A stretch of 64,000 nt of DNA from Candidatus Poribacteria bacterium. Its GTDB lineage: Bacteria > Poribacteria > WGA-4E > JAJDTR01. The notes under the pieces are model-generated. The model made no database searches and was not told where the DNA came from. It worked only from the letters and a program-made list of their open reading frames with translations. A program made the translations under genes and the position numbers. Of the stretch, positions 47,742 through 56,223 are shown piece by piece. The stretch covers positions 30,042 to 94,041 of the forward strand of contig JAPPIK010000026.1 in the NCBI GenBank assembly GCA_028820655.1, written 5' to 3'. Position 1 is the stretch's first letter, and each line of letters starts with the position of its first letter.

Positions 47742-48066
47742 GAAGAAGCCAAGTTTTTGGGAAAAACTCGGCATTCCGTTTCCAGCCAGAAATCAAGTTT
47801 TCAAGAAAAAACTTGATTTCGACACTAGGATTCAGGGAAGAAACCAAGTATTCGGGAAAAACTCGGCATTCCGTTTCCATTCAGAAATCAAGTTTTCAAG
47901 AAAAAACTTGATTTCGACACTAGGATTCAGGGAAGAAGCCAAGTTTTCGGGAAAAAACTCCGCATTCTGTTCCCACCCAGAAATCAAGTTTTCGAGAAAA
48001 AACTTGATTTCGACACTAGGATTCAGGGAAGAAACCAAGTTTTCGAGAAAAAACTCGGTTTCAACA
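47742..48066. repeat. Tandem array of 95-nt units, each with two hairpins
   Basis: Units start at 47742, 47837, 47932 and 48028 (periods 95, 95, 96), the last partial. Each full unit holds hairpin 1 (CCAAGTTTT...AAAAACTCGG) and hairpin 2, whose 13-nt arms GAAATCAAGTTTT and AAAACTTGATTTC are perfectly complementary. Stem sequences belong to the same family as 43991-44024, with C-G/T-A exchanges that keep pairing. The long open frame over the array (47740-48207) is a by-product of the 95-nt pattern, not a gene. The units have no CRISPR spacer diversity. Confidence 0.85.
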
Positions 48067-48228
48067 TATAGTAGCTACTCTACGTTCAGCGTCATGCGTG
48101 GCTCTCCGGGCAGGACCCAAATCGGGCAAACGCCACCGCGTGAAGCGGCTTATGGCATAATACGAAAAAGAGCCATACCCGGAGAACTGAACCTGCGACA
48201 CGGATAACGGGCTTTCCGACATCGGATT

Positions 48229-49266
48229 TCAGAACGTGAAGAGCGATTCGACCGCTATGATTGTTTCTTCCTTGTCAATTCGCTGTTTGAACTCGGCAAG
48301 GATTAACCAATTGTCCGTAACCGAATAGGAGGGACTAAGGGTGAACTCGTTTGAGGATGAAGATTCGCCGTCTTCGTCAGCGGCGGGGGCAGCATGTCCA
48401 TGACCATCATCTTCCTCCCCCTCATCCAAACTTATGCCGCTAAATCGGAGCGTTACTCCGACGGGTGCGCCTATCATATCCGCCAGAGAAACATTAGCCA
48501 TCCCCAAATAGTGAATCCCGTTTTCACCTTCGTGTCCCCAGTTCTGCAGCAGATCGAACTCACCGGCGAGCGTCAAAGGGCCCTGTGTGAATTGCGCCCA
48601 AGCGTTCAGCTCGCTCTGCGAGAAGTCCTCCATTTTGTCCATGGCGTAACCGACCTTGGCGGTAATCTGCTCGGTTGGAGTTAGCGCTAACTGCGCTTCG
48701 AAACCCGGATCCTTTATATCCGTATCATTCACGTCCCACACTCCGGACAGGAGAGCAACGTAGATGCCAAGTTGCTTGGTTGGATTTATATCAACTCCGA
48801 TGCCGTTCTGATAAACGGGATACGGAGATCCTTCAGAAAGGGAGTATTGGTAGAGTCCCGTCGGCTCATCGGATTCAAATCCCAAGGCACTGAGAAACCT
48901 GCCGGCTTTAATGCTTACGCCGGACACCGTCGACTCGGGGAGCGCGTATGTGACGTAGGCTTGCTCAAGTTTAATGCCGGTGTTCCCGTGTTCACCAGGA
49001 CTGCTATGCAAATCGACACGCCCGGTGACCGAATCTTGGTCGAGGTGGAAATCCAACTCGAACTGGTCGAAAGAGAAGCCAATTTCCGTGTCATCGCCGC
49101 CGGTCGTCGTCTTACTCGACATATCTAGGAAACCGGAGATGGAGAGATCGTCGGTCAACTTGATTTCCGCGGACGTGGAGCCGAGGGCAAACATGAATAC
49201 AAGAGCAACTAGCGAAACCACCCAACTATAAGAGACTTGAAATCTAGGATTTGGTGCGGCAATCAT
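48229..49266 (-). CDS. Porin-like outer-membrane beta-barrel protein
   Basis: A 345-residue protein with a signal peptide (about residues 14-33, VVSLVALVFMFALGSTSA) and alternating beta strands with aromatic ends: FSFDQFELDFHLDQ, LEQAYVTYALPES, IKAGRFLSALGFES, ITAKVGYAMDKM, LILAEFKQRID and a C-terminal ESLFTF ending in Phe as in barrels. A loop near residue 285 (EGEEDDGHGHAAPAADEDGE, in two parts) is rich in His and acidic residues and may bind metal. No repeat of the usual 16-strand porin family could be named. Upstream lies the R-M operon. Confidence 0.8.
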   Translation of the reverse strand: MIAAPNPRFQVSYSWVVSLVALVFMFALGSTSAEIKLTDDLSISGFLDMSSKTTTGGDDTEIGFSFDQFELDFHLDQDSVTGRVDLHSSPGEHGNTGIKLEQAYVTYALPESTVSGVSIKAGRFLSALGFESDEPTGLYQYSLSEGSPYPVYQNGIGVDINPTKQLGIYVALLSGVWDVNDTDIKDPGFEAQLALTPTEQITAKVGYAMDKMEDFSQSELNAWAQFTQGPLTLAGEFDLLQNWGHEGENGIHYLGMANVSLADMIGAPVGVTLRFSGISLDEGEEDDGHGHAAPAADEDGESSSSNEFTLSPSYSVTDNWLILAEFKQRIDKEETIIAVESLFTF

Positions 49267-49445
49267 CTGTTTCCTCCATTTATTGTGACAAGAGAAATTT
49301 TAGGTAGAGTGAACTTCCCAACACTAACGGAATCTGGACTTAGAATAGGTAACAACTTGGATTAAGTTAACCCCAAATGCTGTACATGACAATGTCAAAT
49401 ATAATAATAAATCTTCCTTACGGTGTCAATGCATCAATCGCCATT

Positions 49446-52022
49446 TCACGATGATAACACGGATTCAAGCGCTTCCTTGAACTCGTTCTCCCCTTGGTAG
49501 TCGTAGAACGGCACGCCGATCAAGCGGAATTTCTTATTGTTATACTCCAATCGTCTGTCCTCGAATTGTGAAGTAATCTCAGCGAGGAATTCCTCCTTCC
49601 ATCGATCGTGCTCCTTGAGGTGCGTTCCTTTCGGTTCGACAAAGAGTTGGTAGACTGACATCTCTCCATTTTTCTCGCGCAGGAAGAGGGCAAAATCGGG
49701 TTGGAAGGCATTCCCATCGGAGAAGTTGTAAATGGCGAAATGTCCCTCGTTGCGGAGGAGGTGGATTTCGTCGTATTGTTCCTCTAGCTGAATGATGAAT
49801 CTATCAAGCATACGCACAAAGGCTTTTTCTTCGCGCGTGCCGTAGACGGTGTTGTTGGCGAACCAGTCTCTGGAGGACACGAAGTGATCGAATTGCGGAT
49901 CGTCTGCGGCACGGGGGTTGTTGGCGTCAAATTTCAGGACTTTGTCTTTGAATACCTCGCGCACCCATTCTTTCCGAAACTGCTTAGTGCCTTCGTAATC
50001 CGTTGTTTGCTCGCGCACTTCCGATTCAACTTCACTTAGCAAGCCCGACACCGCGGTGAGTATTTCGTCGGGGTTCTCGTCCAATCCGTACAGATTGCCT
50101 TCAAAAGTGATTTCCACTCCGCCGAGATAGGCTTCGGAAGTTATGAATTCGCGTATTGAGGTGAGATGGGGAAAACAGCGTTTGAGTGATGCAAAAGTGA
50201 AAAACGGATTGCGAGCCATCGCAGCTTGGATTATGTTTCGCCCAAGATCTGTTATCTTCACATCTCTTCGGTTCTCCTCGTGAACCGCGGGCGTCTGACC
50301 ATTGACATCGAAGACTGCCTGTGCATCGCCTTGCCCTGTGGCGATTCGATGGATGTAGTTCCTGCGCGTCACACCCAAATCGTCAAACGAATTCACGTAC
50401 CGGTAATCTTTGGGAAGGCGGTCGTTCAGCCAGATGACGCCGTATTTGTAGAATTCGGTGCGTTTGAACGGTTGCTTGAGTTTCACCTTGCGGGTAACTT
50501 CTCTGCTATCGATTATACCTTCGTCGATTAGTGCTGTGCGAAGTTCCGAGATATAACGGGAATCGTTGATGCTGTGGTAATGCAACTCCTCAATGACGCG
50601 CAACTCGTGTTCAAGGTCGCCATCGAATTTTCGACAGTAGCGTTCGTTGTTGTCCGGGAGGACAAAGGGGAAATAGCGGGCGCCGCGGCCTATGAGTTGG
50701 GCTTCGGATATTGTTGTTTTTCCGATTCTGTTCCTTCCCGAATCGCGTGCTTCATAGCAGCGGACGATATCGAACAGGTTTAGCACATCCCAACCTTCGT
50801 TGAGTTTCTGGACGGCAAAGATAGCGCGAATACGGTTGTTCCGGTCTTCAAGGGTGTTGACCAGAATCTGATAGGTTTCCTTCTCGTTTTCGCTGTTGAC
50901 CGAGAGGCAGTAATCCTCTTGAAATTCCCATTTCAGACGCTCCACCAACTCGTCATCGCCGGTGTTTTCCGCTTTGAAGAAATCAAACGCGCGTTGAACG
51001 GCAGGAATGTTAGATTGACGGATTGCCCCCACTTGCTCGGCAGTGAGTTCATCAATCAGGCGATGAAAGTTGGCTTTGTTCTCTTTTGACTGTTCTATGG
51101 TACGATGCGCCTTGAAGAGTATTACCGGTTTGAGGTTAATTCGATATTCGTTCTTTGCCGCCACCTCGTGTTTGTATTGACTGAGAATAAGCGCCTGAAG
51201 GATGCGTCGATTCAAATCGAAATCGGATTGGACGATGACGACATCCTTTGAAAAACCGTCGTTGCGGAATTGGAGCAGGTCGTAACGGTTAACGACCTTG
51301 TTTTTGTATTTTTCCACCATCGCAGGTGTTTCGTAGTCGTGTGTGGCGGTATATTCCAGCAGCAGGTTGTCCCGGTGCTGGCGAAAGATACGCTCGACGG
51401 TGTTCTCCCAACTGTCAAACAACTCCTGTTCAGATCTGGTGCTGACATTCATGTGGTGGGCTTCGTCGGCTATCAGCACAACGCGATGCTTTCGGAAGTC
51501 TTCAAACGTGAGGGCGTTCTCTCTTTGAGTCGTCAGGTCGGAGTGGAGTTTTTGGATGGTGGTGAAACAGATGTTGATGTCGTTTTCATTAGCGCCCTCA
51601 AAGTTAGTGACTGGCATCACGGAAACCTGATTGCCGCCGATATGGATGGGGTCGTTGAACAAGTATTTGGCTGAAAGCGGATTGAGGAAATTGTCCTTTG
51701 TCTTTTCGATGATGTTGGTGGAATTGACGAAGAAGAGGAAGTTGCAACACCCTTTTTGGTAGAGGTAGAGAATTAACCCCGCCATAATAAGGGTTTTGCC
51801 GCTGCCGGTTGCCATGTTGAAGAGAAGATGCAGCGGACGCTCCTTCCCATCGAAATCGTTTTCAAAGCAAAGCATGAAGAGTGCAAAGGCTTCTTCCTGA
51901 TAAGGCCGGATTTCAAACTCAGGATTGAGATTGTCCGTTAGATACGCGGGAATCTCAGTCGCGGCGATGGTTCGGCGCCCGAACTCTTCTACGATTGTGT
52001 CATATAGGAACTTCTGAGGCAT
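49446..52022 (-). CDS. res: Type III restriction endonuclease, Res subunit
   Basis: An 858-residue helicase-nuclease. SF2 motifs: Walker A MATGSGKTLIMAGL near residue 70, DEAH box VLIADEAHHMN near residue 184, NEGWDVLNLFDIVRCYEA near residue 415, and motif VI-like EAQLIGRGARYF near residue 442. The C-terminal nuclease has the PD-(D/E)xK pattern: FQPDFALFL (Asp near residue 774) and LFVEPKGTHL (E-x-K near residue 795). It cuts DNA in complex with Mod when two sites meet. It is the last gene of the mod-unknown-PIN-res operon, 80 nt after the PIN gene. No ribosome site is evident at the ATG. Confidence 0.94.
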   Translation of the reverse strand: MPQKFLYDTIVEEFGRRTIAATEIPAYLTDNLNPEFEIRPYQEEAFALFMLCFENDFDGKERPLHLLFNMATGSGKTLIMAGLILYLYQKGCCNFLFFVNSTNIIEKTKDNFLNPLSAKYLFNDPIHIGGNQVSVMPVTNFEGANENDINICFTTIQKLHSDLTTQRENALTFEDFRKHRVVLIADEAHHMNVSTRSEQELFDSWENTVERIFRQHRDNLLLEYTATHDYETPAMVEKYKNKVVNRYDLLQFRNDGFSKDVVIVQSDFDLNRRILQALILSQYKHEVAAKNEYRINLKPVILFKAHRTIEQSKENKANFHRLIDELTAEQVGAIRQSNIPAVQRAFDFFKAENTGDDELVERLKWEFQEDYCLSVNSENEKETYQILVNTLEDRNNRIRAIFAVQKLNEGWDVLNLFDIVRCYEARDSGRNRIGKTTISEAQLIGRGARYFPFVLPDNNERYCRKFDGDLEHELRVIEELHYHSINDSRYISELRTALIDEGIIDSREVTRKVKLKQPFKRTEFYKYGVIWLNDRLPKDYRYVNSFDDLGVTRRNYIHRIATGQGDAQAVFDVNGQTPAVHEENRRDVKITDLGRNIIQAAMARNPFFTFASLKRCFPHLTSIREFITSEAYLGGVEITFEGNLYGLDENPDEILTAVSGLLSEVESEVREQTTDYEGTKQFRKEWVREVFKDKVLKFDANNPRAADDPQFDHFVSSRDWFANNTVYGTREEKAFVRMLDRFIIQLEEQYDEIHLLRNEGHFAIYNFSDGNAFQPDFALFLREKNGEMSVYQLFVEPKGTHLKEHDRWKEEFLAEITSQFEDRRLEYNNKKFRLIGVPFYDYQGENEFKEALESVLSS

Positions 52023-52102
52023 TTTTCTATTTGTTGATCGGTCACGTGCATTTTCTGTGGATAGGGGGGCTGTCTTTAGCGAATCTTAATATTCAAGTTC
52101 CT

Positions 52103-52573
52103 TCAATTGCCTGCTAGGATGCCTATCTCAGCTATCGACGCCGGATCAACAGCCACAATTCCTTCGGGTTTGTAACGGGAAAAGTCTTTGAAGTTGAAAG
52201 TTAGAATATGTGTGACTCTTTTACAAATCATCGCAGCGACCAAGCGGGCATCGTGCACTTTAGCACCCGATACACCATACGTCACGACCAAATGCCGCCA
52301 CTCGGAGTACACATCAGGCGAATCTGGGAGTAACGGAAAGTGTTGTTCGATTATTTGCAGGAGTTGGTCTGTTGCCAAGGGAGTCAGCCCAAAACCATCC
52401 TTGTCGATAGGACGAGTTGATGTACGCCAGAATTCAGTAAAATTCTGTGGCGTGGTCTTTAGTTGATGACCGCTTGCTCGCAATTTTTCCACGGCAGCTC
52501 GAACGATTGGATGACGGTTATCAGTACTGTGCAAAAATCGCAATAGTATATTGGTATCGGCGAGATAAATCAC
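52103..52573 (-). CDS. PIN-domain ribonuclease (VapC-like)
   Basis: A 156-residue PIN domain. The acidic active site is D6 in LADTNILL, Glu in NFTEFWRT near residue 45, Asp in VHDARLVAAM near residue 104 and Asp in FNFKDFSRY near residue 127. VapC-type PINs are RNase toxins normally paired with an antitoxin just upstream; here the upstream neighbour, ending 2 nt before, is the 1215-residue protein instead. Its role is probably as a nuclease component of the type III operon, or a solitary acquired toxin. Confidence 0.85.
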   Translation of the reverse strand: MIYLADTNILLRFLHSTDNRHPIVRAAVEKLRASGHQLKTTPQNFTEFWRTSTRPIDKDGFGLTPLATDQLLQIIEQHFPLLPDSPDVYSEWRHLVVTYGVSGAKVHDARLVAAMICKRVTHILTFNFKDFSRYKPEGIVAVDPASIAEIGILAGN

Positions 52574-52575
52574 AA

Positions 52576-55500
52576 CTATAAATCATCCTCATAGATTCCT
52601 TCACGGCTAGCTGCATAATCAGATAATGGCGGGCTATCGGGACCAACAAATTCCATGAATTTGTCTGACAATTCATCTGCCAAAGCCTCTAAATCAAATC
52701 TGCCCGTACGAAGTAGGTTTTCGTGAGCGCGGGCTGCATCCCGACGCACCTTCTTGTCGCTGCTCTCAATTCCGGCTTTCAGGATAGTCTTTGCCTCTTC
52801 AGTGTAGATGTCAATGGTGTTATCTCTGATTCGATCTGTAAGTTTTGTGAAGCACGCAACTACCTCGGCAGTGTAATCCGGAAGTATTTCGCACAAAGCT
52901 TCAATCTGAATTGCGATTGATATATCTTCCGTCTTTAAGCTGTCCAAGATCTTAAAGTAAGCATTTAATCGCAAACGGGCATCCAAACAATCCGCCTTAA
53001 GCCAATAGGTAAACTGTTGAAGTTCCACTGGCTCTCTAACGTCAAAACGCCACTCAAAAAAGTCGACAATTTTGTCTTTCACGTTTTCATCCAGTTGTCC
53101 ATTCGCATCCCACAATAGATGGCCGACGTAGTCGAACAAATTCGCCCATTGCTCCCGATCATCATCGCTTGCTTGGAAATACTGTTCAAGCAGGCTTTCT
53201 TCCCCTCTAAGAGGATACAGTCCCCACAAATAGTAAATAAAAAAGTGCTGGCCAAGCATGTCAACTAATTTGTCTTCGGGGGGATCTTGTTTCTTGATAT
53301 TTGGTAAATGTTCGAGCGCGAAATGAAAGTCATCTTGAAGTATTTCATAGGTCGGCTTAAACGGCGGATTAAAGCCCACGAAACCATCAAATGACGCCAA
53401 CCATTTTGGAAATTCATCCCGAGGGAATAAGACTGATTTGTGTGCAGTCGCCCACGCCTCATTAAGGCAGAAAAGCCGATTATAATTCTCCCCCAGAACG
53501 GCATATTCCGGCAATGTCAAAGGATGATCCGCTGTAGGCGCCAAGCGTTTTTCGAGAATAGCCATTACTTCGGCGACATCACTCCCTCGATCGTTAGTCC
53601 GTAACCATGAACCGAAACCGACCAACGCCTCTAGCGCACGGCAACGTGGGGTATTTGTGCCTTTATTTACCGGTTCGTTTCCGGTCAAATGTTGATCCAG
53701 TCTCCAGTCAAATTGTGTGCAAAACATATCCAGAAGTGTTACGAATTGTGAACGTGCAGAAATCGGCGGGTTTACGTCTTTTCTGAAACATGACGCGATG
53801 AAATTACCCATAGCCCATCGAGAGTTGGACCAATTGGGATTATCTCGCGACTCTCCAGCGTGTCTATCGTATATCACGTCCTCGCTGTCGTCAGGGTGCG
53901 ATAGCACCCACCCTCCGAACGCTAGCCATTCATTAAGATTGTCGAAGTCATTCGCTTCGACGCACTCTCGTAACACGTCAATCATCCTTTCCACAAAAAC
54001 AGGTCTCTCAATCTTGGGGTAGTTTTCCATCCAGAACTTGTGCCTCTTGGGGTCTGAGATGATTTTCTCTCTAAAAACGGCTTGGAACGCCCGAGAAAGC
54101 CCTTGAATATTGACCTCTATTAAATTGTTACCCTCGAACACGTTTTCATTTTCGTCCCATTCGTTGATAAAGGAAAGTAATTTCTCATCTGCGAGGTTCG
54201 CGAGATCTCCGGATGTTCGTGGACTACGAGTAGAAACAAATCCAGCCCTTGTCTTAAGAGGGTGATAGTCCTCATCTGAAATCCGCGCGGAGCCTTCGTC
54301 TTCCAAATCTTGGAAATAGGTTTTATATTCACCAAACAACACGGTTGCAAATGGCTTATATTGTATCCGATGAAATCGGCGCTGGTGCTGCCTAAACTCA
54401 TCGTTGGTGAGGCCATCTTTCGAGGGACCATTACGGATGCAATCTAAGATTTGTTTGAGTTCGATCTTCGTAAGCAATCCTTTGCCGAAATGCTCACAAG
54501 CACTTCGTATCATTTGTTGAAATTCATAGCCGTACTCCCACTGACTATAGTTCTCGTATTCCCGAATTAGCTCTTGAATCCAAGGCTTGGTTGTGTCGGT
54601 TGGGTGCTGGGCAAAGAGGTGCTGGCGTAAGCGCTTGAATATTCGCCATGGTTGCGCCCGTAACGCTTCGTCTAGATTGGCAACCGCTTTCGGCGTTTTT
54701 ACGTATACTTGCTCACAAGCAAAAGTGAGTGTATGAACGAGCGATTTTTCGGCGCTTTCGTACCTGTCCTCAAATTCAGTAAGGCGTTCAAACCATAACT
54801 CAGAGTCGTCGAAATTTTTATTAGCGTCCGCCTGATGCGTCCGTAAACGAATCATATTAGCAGTGGCGTCAATAAGGATGCGTGCAACCTTATACGGTTC
54901 TTTTGCAACAAGCGGACGAACGCCCTCAGACATAATCTTGCGATATGCAAAGTCATTAAAGCGAGGTGATGGTTCAAGTCGCGTATCCGCTAATGTAGCT
55001 ATTTGTGCATTGAGGTCGGTCGGTTTTTCCTCTCGTTGTTTGCGCTTGGCTTTATCTTGTGGATCGGACGCGAACTTAACAAACGCTTTTGCTAATTTTA
55101 ATGCGGCGTCTGTTTGGTCTTCGTCTGTCCAACGGGCTAACACATAAGCAAATCGATTCGCCAAAACGTGGTGTTCAAGATTTGCATATTCAAGAATTTT
55201 TGGTTGTAACTTTACGGAGTGGCTTCCAGGAAGCCGCAGTGCAATTTCCAAAATCTCATTATAGATCCACGGGTTATCAGTCTTAGGCAGTCGTAATACA
55301 ATTTCAATCACATCTTCGGACGCACATTGTGCCATTCTTGCCAAATAATGCATAGGCCACGAAAAGGGAAAATTGACTCGGTCGTTACCGATTGGTTCTG
55401 CATTTGGCAGATTAGTGAAGTAACCTCTCCTGTCAAGGTGGGATAACCACGCGGTATCTGCGTTCTCTGCGGCGTGCTTAAAAAAGAAGACGTAGTTTGC

Positions 55501-56223
55501 ACCTCTGCGTTCAATGAGTGAGAACATATTTTCTACATCGGTTTCAGACCTATGAGCGTTTGCCAAAATGTTTTGAATTTCCATTTGATTTTTAGCAGTG
55601 ATGGGCGCAAGAAGGTCAAACACTGTTCTTTCGATGTCCTTCAAACAGACCTCAAACTCTTCAGTATCAGAGTAAGTTTTGTGATGTGCAAAATTTTCTA
55701 AGCGCTTCCATAAACCGTTAAATTCATCACGTTTCTTTTCTTGCGTTTGCCTGTCAAATCGATTACCCATCGGATCAAGCGCTGCCACTGCCATCTGAAC
55801 TTTTTCCTTTCGGGTTGGCTGCTGATTTTGGTCAAGATAATCCTCAATTTTCCTGAGGGTCTTGTCCAAATGCGTATTAATCGCTTCGCCTTTCCAGCCG
55901 TTAGCGTAACGTTCCTTATCTTTCAAAATGCGTTCGTAAATCTCACGTCGTACTCCTGCTAGGCCAGATGCGCGCACTTGCACACCAATCCCAAGAACTA
56001 CGCGCGGGAGTTTTTCGAGAAGTTCTCGTAAAGACTGTGCGGCCTGCGCGATGCGGTCCGGATTCTGTGTGTTTTCCAAAGCGTAATATGCGCCAAGATA
56101 CCATTGACTCAGCGGGTATTCCTCTGTTTCTCTGTCTATTAAGGCTTCCAATACCCGCTGCTGCTGAGGAGTTAGTTTCAACGACGCCGAAACATCCTGG
56201 TTATCAATTGCTTGCATAATCAT
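52576..56223 (-). CDS. Unknown 1215-residue helical protein embedded in the type III R-M operon
   Basis: ATG overlaps the mod stop by 4 nt (ATGA), so translation is coupled to mod. The sequence is mostly amphipathic helix, with Trp/Phe/Tyr-rich repeats suggesting a HEAT- or TPR-like solenoid, e.g. VIEIVLRLPKTDNPWIYNEI then ILEIALRLPG near residue 305, and helices with WLKADCL, FRLYILD-type periodicity later. No Walker A, DEAD or nuclease motif was found. The N-terminus (LKLTPQQQRVLEALIDRETE) resembles a DNA-associated helix but is not assignable. It is 2-nt spaced from the PIN gene. I do not recognise the family; a defence-linked sensor or scaffold is inferred only from position. Confidence 0.75.
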   Translation of the reverse strand: MIMQAIDNQDVSASLKLTPQQQRVLEALIDRETEEYPLSQWYLGAYYALENTQNPDRIAQAAQSLRELLEKLPRVVLGIGVQVRASGLAGVRREIYERILKDKERYANGWKGEAINTHLDKTLRKIEDYLDQNQQPTRKEKVQMAVAALDPMGNRFDRQTQEKKRDEFNGLWKRLENFAHHKTYSDTEEFEVCLKDIERTVFDLLAPITAKNQMEIQNILANAHRSETDVENMFSLIERRGANYVFFFKHAAENADTAWLSHLDRRGYFTNLPNAEPIGNDRVNFPFSWPMHYLARMAQCASEDVIEIVLRLPKTDNPWIYNEILEIALRLPGSHSVKLQPKILEYANLEHHVLANRFAYVLARWTDEDQTDAALKLAKAFVKFASDPQDKAKRKQREEKPTDLNAQIATLADTRLEPSPRFNDFAYRKIMSEGVRPLVAKEPYKVARILIDATANMIRLRTHQADANKNFDDSELWFERLTEFEDRYESAEKSLVHTLTFACEQVYVKTPKAVANLDEALRAQPWRIFKRLRQHLFAQHPTDTTKPWIQELIREYENYSQWEYGYEFQQMIRSACEHFGKGLLTKIELKQILDCIRNGPSKDGLTNDEFRQHQRRFHRIQYKPFATVLFGEYKTYFQDLEDEGSARISDEDYHPLKTRAGFVSTRSPRTSGDLANLADEKLLSFINEWDENENVFEGNNLIEVNIQGLSRAFQAVFREKIISDPKRHKFWMENYPKIERPVFVERMIDVLRECVEANDFDNLNEWLAFGGWVLSHPDDSEDVIYDRHAGESRDNPNWSNSRWAMGNFIASCFRKDVNPPISARSQFVTLLDMFCTQFDWRLDQHLTGNEPVNKGTNTPRCRALEALVGFGSWLRTNDRGSDVAEVMAILEKRLAPTADHPLTLPEYAVLGENYNRLFCLNEAWATAHKSVLFPRDEFPKWLASFDGFVGFNPPFKPTYEILQDDFHFALEHLPNIKKQDPPEDKLVDMLGQHFFIYYLWGLYPLRGEESLLEQYFQASDDDREQWANLFDYVGHLLWDANGQLDENVKDKIVDFFEWRFDVREPVELQQFTYWLKADCLDARLRLNAYFKILDSLKTEDISIAIQIEALCEILPDYTAEVVACFTKLTDRIRDNTIDIYTEEAKTILKAGIESSDKKVRRDAARAHENLLRTGRFDLEALADELSDKFMEFVGPDSPPLSDYAASREGIYEDDL

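Noticed and set aside
47742..48066. CRISPR array
   Set aside because: Units are nearly identical throughout with no unique spacers, and no cas gene is in the window.
47740..48207. 155-codon plus-strand reading frame
   Set aside because: It is the translation of the 95-nt hairpin repeats; codon pattern is that of the repeat and no start signal is present.
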